From assembly GCA_018697195.1 (NCBI GenBank), contig CM031878.1, forward strand, positions 1,964,676 through 2,028,675: a stretch of DNA of 64,000 nucleotides. The letters are read 5' to 3'. A model generated the notes under the pieces. That model had not been told where the DNA came from, ran no database searches, and saw only the letters and a program-made list of their open reading frames with translations. This document shows, piece after piece, positions 13,601 through 28,600 of this stretch. Within the stretch, counting starts at the first letter, position 1. The number at the start of each line of letters is the position of its first letter. This DNA comes from Certhia americana. Taxonomy: Eukaryota; Chordata; Aves; Passeriformes; Certhiidae. Made by a program: the position numbers and the translations under genes.

Positions 13601-16600
13601 CTGTTATGAAGGTATTTTGGGTTGAGAGTGGAAGTTTTTTCCATACCTTTGAGCATGGAATAAAAAAACCAAAGAACGTCTTCAGTGTGCTCCCCTGCTC
13701 CTTCTCTGTTTGGCCTTTGGCTCTTTTTTCCCTGGAGAGGGAGGTGAGTTAGGCAAGAATAGTGAGCTTTAAAGTGATAAGAAACTTGATGAAGTCTTGC
13801 ATCTCCAGTGATTTTTGGAAGATGGGGCATTGATCACCAAAAAGGAATTTGTAAAGGAAGGAGATACTCAGTAAATATTAGAAAAGGAAATACTTAGCAA
13901 ATCTGTCAGCAATTGAATGATTCCTATAGCTGAAAAAAACCCTCTGTATTTAGCTATTTAGATTTTCAAAGATAAAAGTGTAAAGTTATAAATGTATTTA
14001 CATCTCAGTTAATAAGATTTAAATCAATACCTTTTCTCCCTTTCTGGTGGTAGTGAATATTTTTCTTAATTTTTTTTGTTTTGTTTTGTTTTCTGACAGC
14101 ATTGAGAAATTCTGTGCTGAAGGGATCCCTCTTTTGGGTGTACTAGTCCAGTCTAGGCATCTGAGAACAGTAGTCCATGTGCTGGATAAAATTTTACCCT
14201 TGTTTTACTCTTGCCAGTATTACCTCCTGAAGAATGAACAGTAAGCATTATATGTTCGTTTTTTAATTTTATACATTTGTTTAGTTAATTTATTCATAGT
14301 TGTGTGAAAGTTAATAATAATTGTTTGGTTTAGACACCTGACATTCTCCCAAACAAATCCTGAGTAAGATTTGGGTGCTGATGTAGATCAAGAATGGGTA
14401 TTTAGTCCTGATGAGCTGCCTTGAATTACAGGCATGTAATGTTTGAAATGTTCATACTGTGCCCATTGTGTGGCTGAACTGGAGCAATTAAATCTGCATT
14501 GTGGTTGTGAATCTAAGCCTTTCTGTATGCGTCTCACTGGTGCTGTTGAACTGGTTTTAAATTCTCTAGAAGCAGGCTTTGTATTTAATATGCAGTAGGA
14601 GATATTTTAATTTCATTTGTTGACATCCCTAGGTTTTTATCTTATGTGGAACTGTTCCTTCATCTGGATAGTGGAGTCCCTCAAGGAGTGACCCAGCAGG
14701 TTACCCATAAAGTGACACAGCACTTGACAGGAGGGAACTATGGAGAAAATGTTAAGCTGCTCAGTAGTATGATACAGGTAAGAAGATTATTTAAAAAAGA
14801 GAAGGGGGTTTAAAACCAAGCTTATTTGTCTTAGTGTTAAAGGTTAAAAAGGATACTGAACCTGGCAGTTCAGTCTGAGAGTACCCTGTATCAAACATTA
14901 GTAGTTGAGTTTGGTTTCCTGATATGCTGCTGCTCAAACTTACCTGAATCTGACAGTGCATGTGATGCTAAAAACAATATTTGCCTTTCAGACTTTTCAA
15001 AAATTCATTTTCCCATACCAGGTCAAAACTGTTTAAACAAGAAAATCTAATATGCAGTAGTGCTTTCTTGTTTGTGTTATTTGAGGAATACAGCACAGAT
15101 ATTAATGTTTGCAAACTCTGCTTTTTACCATTAATTTGGGGCTCTGGAATGGAAGCATGGTCTTGAGTTAGGGAACAGTAGTGTTTTTTTAAGTGCAGAG
15201 TGGTCAAACCCCAAGGCCTTCTAACATTAGAGAGGGATAATGGAAACAGACCTACTCTGGGAAGACGTTTTGCAGGACCAGCCGCCTGGACTTTGGAAAT
15301 AGGTGCTGTTTATGCCTGCAGGGGTCCTGCCTAAGGCTTCTGTGTCTGTTTTTGCTGATTGCACAAGGTGCTCTGGTCTCCAATCTGCAGAACTTTGGAG
15401 GCTGAAGGTGACAAAGCTGTACTTAGTTGGGTATAGAGAGCGTTGTTGTAAATTACTGAATTTAAGGATAGCCCCACAGCCTCAAGCAAGCCAAACAGTT
15501 CTCCAAAAACTTCTTAAGCTTTACTCAAAGCTGCAATCTGTTGACTGATTTTACCCTTTAATTTGTCAGACTCATATTTTCCTAAGTGACCATCCAAATG
15601 GCGTGGGGCCCGCTGCAGTCCTGGAGTTCTGGGTGCAGGTCCTCACCAGCCAGCAGCTGTGGCACAGGGACCGAGCCACGCTCTGCCTGCTGGATGACTT
15701 GTGCAAAGCTGCTTTTCAGTACAGCCAGGAGGACTGTGTGCAAAAGCTGCTTTACCAGCAGCACAAGGTAAGTGGCTGTGGTGTTTTAGTGTGGCTGTGG
15801 AGTAAATGGTCAGCTCATGTGTTGCACAATCGGATTTTGATGTGAATGTATTTTCCTGAAGTACAGCAAGAACGACTGAGAAGTCCTGGGATGATTTGGG
15901 TTGGAAGGGACATTTACAGCCCATCCAGTTTTACTCCTGCCATGGGCAGGGACATCTTCCACTATCCCAAGTTGCTCCATGCCGTGTCCAAACTGTTCTT
16001 TTCAGTACTTCCAGGGATGAGGCAGTCCCAGCTTCTCTGGACGCCCAGTCGTGATGATGAGTGATGATGATGTTATCTGATTTCTTTTTTTTTTTTTTTT
16101 CTTTCGTGTTGGTCAAGAAAATTTTTTTCTGAGTGGGTCAAGATTCATTAAATGTTTTGTATTTTAATAATAATGGTAATAATTACTACTAAAACCAGTT
16201 TGGAACACAGTTTTCATTTGTGTGAATTCTATTGTGGTTTGTCTCCTTTGCATTTAAAATATTTGATGGTGCGTTTAGGACAAAAATGGAGCTCCCTCTC
16301 CTGAAGAAAACCAGACACAGTCACTGCAACAGAATGTTTCACAGAAATAGAAAGTCCAAGCAGGTATTTCAGTGGTCCCTGGCTGAGCTGAGGTTGGAAA
16401 GTAGCAACAGGAGGTGGAAAGGATAAAGATTGAGTGATGCGCCTGTAGCTTCTAAATCACCTGGTCACAAAAAAACCCCAAATGTTTTCTGTTTCTGTGC
16501 AGAATGCTTTGGGCTATCACTGTGACAAGGGTATGCTGTCTTCACTGGTCAGCTGGATCGTGGCAGGCAATGTCACACCATCCTTTGTGGAGGGCAGTGC

Positions 16601-19600
16601 CAACTCCTCTCAGGTGAGTGCCATCATGGTGTTTTGTGATGGGAAAAGCAGCATACTGATCTAGGGGTCTTTTTTTTTTTTTCTTTTCCAGATTTCTCTC
16701 TTGGTCACTTTTTCTTCCTGTCCCAGAGTTTTCTTGCAATAAAATCCCAGTTTAGCCTAAGAGGATGCTGTGGGTTTATTGCTCTAAGGAACATGGATAT
16801 TCTGCACAGGGAGAGTTTGTCTAATCTGCATCCAAGAATTCATATAATAGGATTTATTAGTTAAATGTTCTTCTAATCTACTATTGTTCTTGATCTGTTT
16901 AACCAGACAAAATCTGTAAATCCTGACTTTTCTGTTAGATCAGTCTTTATCTGATAATATTTTGAATTCGAGTTACTTTCTCTCTGCTTAAGTGAGCTCC
17001 TTATTTGAGCAACAAGGAAAAAAAAACCTCACAGTATCACAGACAGATGTGTAGTGCAGGTGGAAGAGAGGAGATCTTATTTTACTGGGTTTGAGAAGGT
17101 TGTTTCCTCCAGAGCTCTCTGGGTAATTCATTCAGTTGTGTCCACTTTTCCCCTTCTTTCCCAAGATTGTACAAAGGGGAAGTTTGAATTCAGGATCAAG
17201 AGGTGGTTTTGTTGAGATGTGATACTGCTTTTTGTAACTCTGCAAAGAGACTCCATTAAACACTTACTCCTCTTAAGAAATCATCAAGCTTCCTGATCTT
17301 GCCCCCTGCCATTGTGTTACCAGTATTTCTGTCATTTCTATGTTGTCCAGGTCTGGTTTGCATGGACAGTGTTAAATATGGAGTCAATATTTGAAGAGGA
17401 TTCACAGCTTCGCAGAGTTGTGGAGGGAGAGCTGGTTATCAATGCTTTAACTCCTGATCAGGCTTTGAAGGTGAGAGAACTGGTCATCCCTTTTAATTAA
17501 TTGTGAGAACTGATGGAGAAATGCTTCCATGTATCATTTAGTTTTTCTCTTATGTGCTACTTTCTTACCAGGATAAATGCATAAATAAAGCTTTACCTCA
17601 CTGTGCAGGAGCAAATATACAGCAGGGAAATTTTCTTTTACATTTAGAGTATATTTGAGTTCTTTAACATTTAAAAGCTACCATAGAAATATCTGATTTT
17701 ACTATATCATTATTTACAGAAAACTAATTTGTACTTTCTAATGATTTGCTGGATCATCTAAATGCCTCACAACCTTCACTTCCCCTGATAAGGGGAGTTC
17801 TTATTTTTCAGGTGAGAAAATGTGTCTGTATTTCAGTCACAGATGATTTCTCGGATGACCTGAACTGTGCAGAGGACTGGCCTTTACTTTTCTCTGTTTT
17901 TTGAATTATTTTCCAAGGCTTTCAGAACTACTTAGGCCTTTCCTTTAACAAGGCACTTAATCAGCTGTACTTCAGACCACATTGCAGCATTTTCCAGCTT
18001 CTTTGCCCAAATTCAGTTAGAAATTCTGGAGTGAAGCAAGTGGAAACCAAAGCTGTCCATTCTCAAAGTGTGACTTTTGGCCCATCCTTCATCTCAGCTG
18101 TTTCAGTGTGTTTCAGTGAAGGAGGTGGCTCTGTGGAAATAGGTTTGCTTGGGCTGTGTCAAGTACATGTCTTGCATTGTTGGAGCCCATCTGGAGAGCA
18201 TTGTTCCTTGGCTTACATGTCTTGATTTTAGCTGGAAAATAAGAAGAGTCTGGGCAGTGTCTGGAAAAGGATGCCAGAAGTCTGGTGTAGGGGATGAGGG
18301 AGTTCCAGAGTCTGCTCCCAGACTTGGGAACTCAGAAAAGCCTCCCATTCTCCTGCTTCAGGTACAGTACAGAGGAGCTTGGAGTGGGACTCTGTAATGA
18401 TTTAGTGGGTCTGTGGTGTTCTTAAAATGGGATGGTGCTACTCATAGGTTGCTTTGTTTTTGTTCTGTTTTTGCTTCTGTGTTCTTTCTTCACGTTAGTT
18501 GTACTTTGCATTTCGTATTTCTGCTAGAGCTTTATTAAATGTAATCTGAAAAAAGCTGGAGATCTAAACTGGGGACGTCTACTTCTGTGAGGAAGAACAG
18601 TAATTAACTGTAATTAACACCTTGTGTCAGAGCCATCATGCTGGGGTTTTGTAAGCATCAGAGATGTAGGTCTGCCCTCCAACATAGCTGTGAGATGGGC
18701 AGCTCATTCTTCAAGGCCTGTAACAGATGTGTGACTGCTTCCAAAGTTTTCTCCTCTGTAACTACCAAGTGTTCACACTGTTTTAGTCTGCTCAGTTAAT
18801 CTGTGACAGCCTTTTACAGCACCACACTTGTCTGGAAATGTTGTTTCTGCAGAAAGCCCAGACCCAGCTGAAGCTGCCCATCGTCCCTTCCCTTCAGAGG
18901 CTCATGATTTACCGCTGGGCTCACCAGGCCCTTGCTACCCCTGCAGGTCACCCTCTCATGCCGCTGATCTGGCAGAAATTCTTCCTCCTGTACCTTCACC
19001 GACCAGGGCCACAGTATGGGTGAGTCTGACCTGCTCCAGCAGATTAGCAAGCAATAATTAAGAGCAGAGCAGGGGAGAGTCAGTGTATTACACTGGCTGC
19101 TCCAGAAAGCAATGGGTACCAGCAGCTTCTTCGGTGAGCCAATCTATCTGCAGAGATGTTGATTTGGCATTTGCAACAAGACTTAGTCATGCTTTTTTGT
19201 TCATTTTTAGATTACCTGTAGATGGCTGTATTGGAAGACGCTTCTTTCAGAGTGCAGCTCATGTTAACTTGCTAAATGAGATGAAGCAGCGGCTGACAGA
19301 GGTGGCAGACTTCCACCACGCTGCCAGTAAAGCACTGAGAGTGGGGAGTCCTGAGGGCAGTGACAGGTCACCAGAGAAGACCAGCTGCTCACCTGATTAC
19401 CTGACTTCTCCTGAGCTGCATAAGGAACTCGTTAGGTAAAAAAAACCTGCCTAGTACCATGTTAATTGATGCTACTACCTGAGTAACTGCTACAGCACAG
19501 TTGTAGCTGTGTGAGGAATGAAGGGTTGTGACCTTAGATGTACTGCAGGCACTTATTAAAAGCATAAAATCATAGAACCATTGAGGTTGAAAAAGCCTTC

Positions 19601-22600
19601 CAAGATCATCAAGTCTAACACTTAACCCAGCACTGTCAAGGCCATCACTAACCCATGTCCCCCAGTGCATAGTTGGGCTGAAATCCTTTCCTCTGTTTGT
19701 ATAACTTGTTTGGTTTGAGAGGAGGCTGGTTTTTCTACTAAAAATAAAACATTGTTGATAGGTTTGTCACTGCCTTTAGGGGTACCTTTAGGTGCCTTTT
19801 TAATGAATGGTAGCCCCATGCTGGCAGAATATTTATTATTTAGGCATATCTACTACTTGTATATACATCACTATAAATGTATATACATACACCTATAAAT
19901 GTAAAAGGCTACTTGTGTGTATATGTTTGTCACAGACCAGGGCCTGAATTTATGTCTGAGTAAGATTACTTCATCAGGAGATTTTACTGTGGACTTCAGC
20001 ACATGGTTGAGTGCAGTTTGCTTGGTTAGCAGCCTAAAGGTGAGCTCTGCCAAGTGTGTTCTGTGCCACCTGAAAGATGGTAAATCTGCTTACCAAAACC
20101 TTGCCACAGGACTCCCTTTTTGCCTTGGAGTAGGCTAAGGAGAGGGACACAGTGGTCAGCTGGTGAATGCCCACTTCTGTGAGGCATAATAGCTTCTAAG
20201 AGATATCTATACCTCATGTACACTAAGTAAACCTGAGGAAGTATGTTAATATTGTGAGGAAATAGTTGAAAGGATTATTTGGAATATTTGAAAAGAGTCC
20301 CTTGTTGTGTGGAATCTGAGCTCCTGCTCAGTGCTCCCCTCAGCAGTCAGTAGGTACTGTACAAACAAAAAGGCAGATCATAAATCTCACTTGGTTGTCT
20401 GTGAAAAATAATCCAGAGATTCTCACCAGGGGAACTTGATTAATATTTTCAGCCTTTTGTTTCAAATAAGTTCCCCACTCCAACAGAAAACCAGACTGCA
20501 CTATGCCCAAATAAATCTTATGCTCGGGAAGTTTAATGACCTCTCTAGTTTCCTAGACAGGAGTGAAATTGTTGGTAGGGTTTTTAGAGGCTGATTCTTG
20601 GTATTTGTCTAGTTCCATTTTATCACCAATGACACTGATGAAGGAAGCAGGAGTTTGCTAGTGATATTTAATACCTCAGTGTGAAGATTTAATGGCATTA
20701 TAGTGCTTCTGTGTTAGGAAGGCTTGGATGGTGTGACTGAAAATGGTAGCAGTAGGTGGAATGATATCAACTGAAAAAAAGGTGTATTTATGTAAAAGTT
20801 TTAACAAAGGAGGAAATGAGAATGAACTAGCAATGAATGAGACTCTGAAAAGAAATTTAAAGATGTGACTTAACTCAGGCATGACTTTTCAGAGCAGGCA
20901 CTGCAGAGAGGTTGTGGGGTGAGAGGCCAAACTTGCTCGCATGTACTTTGTTTATTCCTTTGGTCTTTTGAATGGGATTGTGGGAATACTTTCTGACCTA
21001 AGAGACTATTCCAGTCCTGGGTCTTATGCTAGTTGGCATAAATGTTTTCCTTTTCAGAATTTGCCCTCTTACTCTTTGTTGCTGCCCGTCATATTTTTCT
21101 AGGTACCTTCTTTCTACTGTTGGTCTTTAAATTGCAAGTAAAAAAGTGAAAAAGCATCTGAAATATCTTTTTTTAACCGTGCCACTGTGTAGCATTGTTT
21201 GTTGCCCTAATTCTAACTTAGAACAGTCAAATTCACCCTGGTTTTTCTTTGCCTTTTTTTTTTTTTCCCTCCTCAGGCTTTGTAATGTTTTAATTTTGTG
21301 GTTGGAAGAAGAGAGTTTCCAGAAAGGAGATACATACATTCCCTCTTTACCAAAGCAGTATGATGCACATAGACTTGCTAAAGTCATGCAGAATCAGCAG
21401 GTGGGTTGCCAATAACACTGACAATCTGAAATCTAAAGTCCACTTCCTAAAAAGAGCCTGTGAAATCAGTGAGAGAGTTGTGTTACTGGTCTTTAATGCG
21501 CATCCATGCATATATGATACCTTCATGGCTCTAACCTCTTTCCTAAAGTCCTGTGCTATTCCAAACTGCCTTCCTTTATGTTTCAAAGAGGACTCAGATG
21601 TAGATTCCTTGCATATCTGTCATTTCTTGAAACACAATCCTTTTTCTGTACTGCTCTGTAATTCTTTTTATGTTCTAAGATAGTAATAGAGGATTATTTA
21701 ATTTTTTGCTTTCAATAACAAAAGACTGGAAGCCAAAACTTGCTTGTGTTTTACTGTAAAATTTAGTCTGTAAAATTTAGACTGGAAGCCAAAACTTGCT
21801 TGTGTTTTACTGTAAAATTTAGTCTGTAAAATTTCAGGTTAAAATATAAGTTAGTGAGTGTGTATTATTCTATTCTTCAAGCCTAAAGACTTAGTATAAG
21901 TAAAATCCTGCAAGAGGAGAGATTTTGGAAGGACATTTCCATATGCATACTTTGTTTTCACTCCTCTAGTGTATATGACTACTGGAAATGCAGCCTGCTT
22001 TATCCTGGCTGCAGTTAATTATGCCATGATGTTTTAGACTATCTTGGCCTCTTGTATTCCCTTTTTAGGAGCAGATCTTTAATAATCTGTTTTTTCCTTT
22101 GTCTCTTATGTGTTAGAAATTATAACATATGTTGGGTGTCATCTCTAAGTGTCACAAATGCTTTTCAGTAGATATCTATATATGCAATAAAAATATTTCA
22201 GTGTTTTATTTTTTTTTCCAGTTAGATTCTTTGCCCTTAATTTTAAATTTCCTATGACTATAAACTGCAGAGTATATTTTTTATGTACTTACTTTAGTAC
22301 CCCAGCTACTAGGATGGGGTGTCAGCACATAGTGCTGACCAAAATGGGGATGATAAATTAATTCTTTTGTGCTCCAGGATCTGTGGATGGAGTATGTCAA
22401 TGTAGAACTCATACACCATGAGTTTCAGGAAGCTCTGAACCTTTGGCTGCAGGTTCAGCTTGAGTCACATACAACCTGTGCTTCTGCAGGGGAAACAGAT
22501 TTCACCAACCCTTTGTCAGGTAAGAAATGAAAATACCATTAAGGAAACTGTGCCTTAAAGAATTACTGGGATGTTAAAGCCCAGTTCCTAAAGGTTCCTT

Positions 22601-25600
22601 TAGGAGCTTGATGATGCCTGTCAGTAAAGATATCAATATGGTTTGTTTTCTGTGAGTACAACATTTTCCATGAAGTTGTCATGGGTTTCTCACTAAGATT
22701 TTCTTGAGAGGCTAACATTGATGCTTTTAGGCTTCAAGTTTGTCATGTTCTCAGAGCAGAGGTAGGGCAGCACAGGTGAGCTCCCCAAAAGTTCCTCTGC
22801 AGAGAGCATGCTCCAGACATTTCCCCAGAATTCAGAGAGAGACAGGTGCAAGCGAAGGTAAAACCAACTGTAGATGAAAACATATTGTTTCTGCTTTTTT
22901 TTTTTTTTTTTAGTTTCGTTTTGTTTGCTTGATTTTTGTTTTGTGTTGTTTTTCCCTGTGTGTTTCCTGTAATGTTAGCATAGTGAAAGGGTTGTTCTAA
23001 CACAGAAGGGGTGATAATCATAGCTGGTACTTTAGGGACATGGTGAGGTTGGATTTGGGGCTGATCCAAAGAAAAGGAGTGAGGGGATAGAAGGGAACTT
23101 GAATAGTTTCATGGGTGAATTTACACTGTTTGAACAAAGAAATGAATGGAAATCTGCAGGAGAGAGCTGACCCAGGGACAGGCTGTGCTCTGTAGAAGGC
23201 ATTGACACTGATAAGACTAGAGGTGAGGATGAGTTCTAGGGAAAGGAAGATGAATTTTGCTTAGAATTTTGTCAGATGAGTAAAATAAATGGAGTGACAG
23301 GAGAACTGGAATATAGGAGTTTTTGGGGAAAACAAGGAAAACAAGGAAACAAGTGGGTCTTTTGATGCTAATTTTTGTGTGGTGGAAGAGCTGATCATGA
23401 AAACTAGCTGTGTGAAATAAAGTTTGACAAAAGTAAGAAGATGAGTGATTTTTTTTTTTTTTTTTTTTTTTTAAGAAGGAAAGCTGAGAAATACTGGTCT
23501 GCAGTAAATAATGCTCCATGCAAAAAAATTAATGTTTTTATTCAGTTTCTCCTAAACGTTTCTTACTGACTAAACTTGCTTCTGCTTTCTTTAAAATTTT
23601 TTTGTAGCCAAAGTGAGGATCATGAACAATTTGAAGAAGCTTGATACTCCCAAGCCCCCTCTGCCACTGCAGACGATGAAGGCTCCTGTGCCAGTGATTT
23701 CCTCTGCCACACTCGTGAGTCAGAAAGACGCGATCCAGCTCATGCGCAGGGACCTGAACATCTTGCAGCAGCACGCCAAGTGAGTCATGTCTGTGCTCCT
23801 GCTGCCTCACCTGTGTGTCCAGCAGTGCCTTAGAATGATCATGGACTGACAGAATGGCCTGGGCTGGGAGGCACCTTACAGCTTACTCCATCCCACCCCC
23901 TGCCATGTGCAGGGACACCTTCCACTATCCCAGGCTGCTCCAAGCGACCTCCAACCTGGCCTGGAACACTGCCAGGGATGGGACAGCCACAACTGCTCTG
24001 GGCACCCTGTGCCAGGGCCTGCCCACCAAAACAGGGAACAATTTCTTACTAAAGAAACAAAGCAGCATCATTTGTGGTGTTAGCATAAAACTGTCAGTAC
24101 TTGATTTCTGCTTCTTGCCCCATTTGTCTTCTCTTCTGGTCTATCAGTTATTATTCTACTTCCTCAGCTGACATAAGAGTGCACAAGTCTTATCGAATGA
24201 CTGAGATTACATCAGATGGCATCTAACTTATTTTCTCATTCGTCATATTTCCTGAAATAAAACCTCCTTTTGGGCTAGATTTGTTGACAATGAGTTATTT
24301 AATTTAAGCCTTTTGCACTAAGGTAGTAGTTGCAATATGAAGCACCCAGGAGTGAAATCTAATTTCTGGTTCTGCTAGGTTTGTGAATGAAAGAGACTTT
24401 CTGTTTTTTAATATTCCAACTCAGATAATCCATCTGAATTGTTTTCAATCACAACTGGTCAATCTATAGCTTTTCTTACCCAATGTAGTCACTGAATAAC
24501 AATATTATGCACCAGAACAAAACCTACTAAGCCCACGAGAGGCTGTGTCTAAATGATTCCAGTATCAGTTTCAGGTGGGTTCTCTGTTTTCTCTTTTTGG
24601 GTTTTTTTTTTCACTTTTGATTGAATCATCACACTCCAGCTGCTTTTTTTTTTTTCCTCTTAGGAAATTGCATTTCTTACAGAGATTATTCTATTTAGTT
24701 TCCTTCCAGGTTGTCATGTCAAGTAATTCAAAAGAACTCACACATACTTGAGTAGTTTTGTTCTTATGAACCTGTTTTTTTATTACTTTGAAGTGCTATT
24801 ACTTTGAAGTTTTAGCTCAATTTCATTTAATAACCTTTTATGTTTTCCATCAAAGTGTCATGAGTTTTTGTACAGCACATTAAATTGAAGTCTCCTCTCT
24901 TACAAATTCTTAGCATTGCTGTTTTCGGGAAAAATTTTGGTAATTTTATTAATGAATGCCTTTCAGAACTGCAGCTCTCTGGGAGTCTCAACATGTTGCT
25001 CTGAACAGTGAGATCCTGGACACGGTGCCTAAGCTGTATGTCAACAGAGAGGAGCAGATCACCCTCCACCTGGAATGCCGGGGAACTTCAAATAAAGACT
25101 GCCAAGGAGCAGCTCAGCTCACCATCCAGGTTGGAGGCATGGCATCACCTCTGTTTTGAGGCTGTTGAACATAGAGATTGAATGTGAAATGGCTGAATTA
25201 CTACAAAAGTGGCAGCATTTGACCAAATAAATCCACGTGCATATTAGTGATCTGAAACACCTCATGTAACGCTCAAAAGGAGAAGCAGACCAACAGCTGA
25301 AGAATAAGTTGTTGCATAATTTGTTTTGCTTTTGGCATCCATGCTAAACTGCTTCCCAGTGTATGGATGTGGGAATTTGTTTGCTGATAGGAATAGAAGC
25401 ATGAAAGTGTTTGTGGAAATACTCCCATGTTGCTTAGTAAATTAATTTTTTGATCCCCTCTAAGTTTCAGTCCCTGTGGATTAAAAGCCTTAGATAAAAG
25501 ACATGAATTCTATTAGTGTGTGTGATAATTAATGAGGAACATGACCAAGGATGTGTGCTTGGGCAGCATGTACTAAATCTGATCAAAACTCTCAGGGGGA

Positions 25601-28600
25601 AAGCCATCCAAATTCAGAGTTCTCTGACTGGACTCTGCTTCGTTTTTAGAAATAGCTGCAACGTGGAAAAGTTTTAGCAAAACTCTGTTAATTCTGAAAG
25701 GAATGTGTGTTTTTTTGTCATTTAGTTTGAAGGGAAGCACAAAAATGAAGCCGTGAGCCAGCAGCTTCATGCTTTGCGTAAAGAGGTGAGACAGCTGCAG
25801 GCAGAAGCCATGAAGCCACCTTCCCTGGGTGTTGTGGAAGCAGCTGTACACGTGGAGAATTTCATAACGTAGGTTGTTCAGATGCTGCTCTGGGTAGTGG
25901 TGTTTGTGTTTCCATTTTGGTATGTTAGAGTTAAAATGTGGAACCTGTTTGTGTGTTTTTCCTCATGCTCATCAGCTTGGGCCAACAACAGAACTGGAAT
26001 CCTGAGACCTGTGTGTTTGTGACACAGTAATTCTTATTATCAGAGGGTCACTGAGGCTCAGCAGGGCACACAGTAATGTGTTGTACTTCTGTTTATTGTT
26101 CTCTACTTCTTTTTATTGTTCTGTGCATTATAATAGTCCTCCTAATCCTGTAAAAGGGCACTGAATGTCCTTACATCCTGTTTAGCACACAAGAACGCTG
26201 TGCTAAACTTCAGGAAGTGGCAAACTTCTACCACAGCTCTCTCAACCATAGGCTGAGACATGATTTGAATATGACTCTCTATGGGTTTTTCTCTGACGTA
26301 GTGCAGGACATAATAATAGAATGCTATAATTTGAATTAGATTTTCAATATGTGAAACAAAATGGTGGACTGGAAGCAGGCTAGATAATCCACTTTTTTTT
26401 GGAGGAGTCTGAATAAAATGGGGTCATCCAAGACACTCTTCAAATACCTTTTACAGTTCATCTCAGTGGTCCACCTTTGCAACTTCATCCTCAGTCTTCC
26501 AGATTTCTGCTGGGATTCTCTTAGTGTAGCTGGTTTACTATGGAGTGTAATGATTGTACAAGTAGAAAGATTTATGTTCTACTTCTGCTTGTTCATTCTT
26601 GATCATTAATCTGAAAAATTCTGTGAATGAGCTAGTTCTTGGGATTTATGTCTGTGGAATGGCATCTTTTTCACCTGTTGTAATTCAGACTTAGTGAAGA
26701 CAGGGTTTTGATCTCAATGGAACATTTACTTGGCAATACTCAAGAAAAGATTCTGTTTTAATTATTTTATTGCTGAGCCTGTAAAATAAAATGGGGTAGT
26801 TTTTCTTACAATACAAAGGCAGTTGAGACACCATCAGAATATGAGGAGTACATAATTAAAGGAAGAAATAATCTACTGGAAGTATGCTTTGGAAATCTTT
26901 CAGTGTTCACTTTCTGATGCTGATTATGGAGATTTCCTAAGGTTTGGAAGTACCCATTTCAGGCAGGAAAATTACATGAGCTAAATCTGTGACTTTTCTG
27001 TCTGGATATGAGAATGAAGGATAACTGAGGGAGTATCATAAATGTCCATCTCAAGGCTATATATTGGAAAGAAACCTTTCTTTATTGTCACAGGTTATTC
27101 TCCTTATACCTTTTTAACCTAATTTTTTTAGGGCCCTGATAAATATCTACAAGGTGCAGCCTATGCCTGCAATCAAGAAAGTTGGAATTGGTTTGTTTTT
27201 TACATTGGTAGAATATGTGTGTGATGAAACTCAACGTAATCCTCCCACAAGACAGTTCTTCACGTCCTGCATTGAGATTCTGGGCCAAGTGAGTTTATTT
27301 GTTGAATATGAAAATATTTTCTAAAATTTTTAAATTTGATTTTTGATGCTTATTCTTATTCCAGTTTCATTGCTATTAGTGGGGTGGGTCCTAAACACGT
27401 TCAGAACCCTTAAAGTTAATTTCTAACTTTTCTATCTCATTTTCTTTTCAGCTAGTTATGTAATATGCACAGTCTTTAGCAGAGGTGAAGCTTGCATTTA
27501 AGCAAAATAAAAACTGTTTCTATGAGGTGCCTCTTCTTAGTGTTAATAAATTGTGTTAAATGCTGGAGTTTTGGGCAGGTAGCTAAGATTTGGATACTTT
27601 CAGTTCATAAAAGTGTGTTTCAGCATAGACTTTGTTTTTACCTGTCACTTTTTGGTTGATGCACATCTTGTCAACCTCTGTATTTAGACACCTTTCTTCT
27701 ACAGCCTTGTAGTGTTCTCTGTGTAGTGAGTTACATCAGAAGTTTGCTGGTAGAGAAGACAAGTGCTTGTTGTTGGTGATAATGGTTGCTGTGTTTGTGC
27801 TCTGAGAAAAAAATCCTTGGCCTCTGCTTTGGGTTGAGATACTTGCTTTTATCTTTGATACAGCTTATTTCCATGTGCAGCTGTCCCTGAGCACCTCTAA
27901 ACAGCTGAGGTGCTGAGAAGTTCTTCACAGCTGTGGTTCTGTTAAATTTTTTCTATTAGGAAGCAAGGCTGGTGAAATCTGGATTCATTTTCTTAAAGCT
28001 ATTCCATCAGAAAAAAATGGTATTTCTAGGTATTTTTAGACAACAAATGCTGGTCTAAAGTGAGGTAGGAAGACATGTTTGTTTTATATCTTGTGGAATA
28101 ACAGCATTTAATTGATATTAATCTTATAATCTCAGTCTTCTCTTTCTGAGGAAAACTCCCCTTTTTGTAAAAGGACCAGAACTGTGGATGTCTCAATAAA
28201 AAGCCTAAGAGGTGTATTTTCCAGTTGATCAATATTTAGCTGTTATTTTTTCCACTATTCCCACTTTTCTCAGGTGTTTATCAGTGGGACCAAATCAGAG
28301 TGCAAGCGTCTGCTCCAGACAATCCTGCAGAATCGGAGGCTCTGTACTCTCCTTTCTCCTTACTTCACTCCTGTTGCCTCTCCCAGTGAATTTGTGACTT
28401 TATATGAAAAAGTTGTGGCCTTTCTGAGTGAGGATAACAGTGATGTTGTCTTCATGCTGCTGACAAAGGTAAAGTCTGGTCTGTGGGTGTCCTTTGCCTA
28501 AAGAACGTGTCCTTAAACTAAAGAGGAAAGAGGATCAAATCTGGTACTTCAAAATAGATTTGACAGGTTCTATAGAGCTCTGCTGGTCATACTGAATGGT

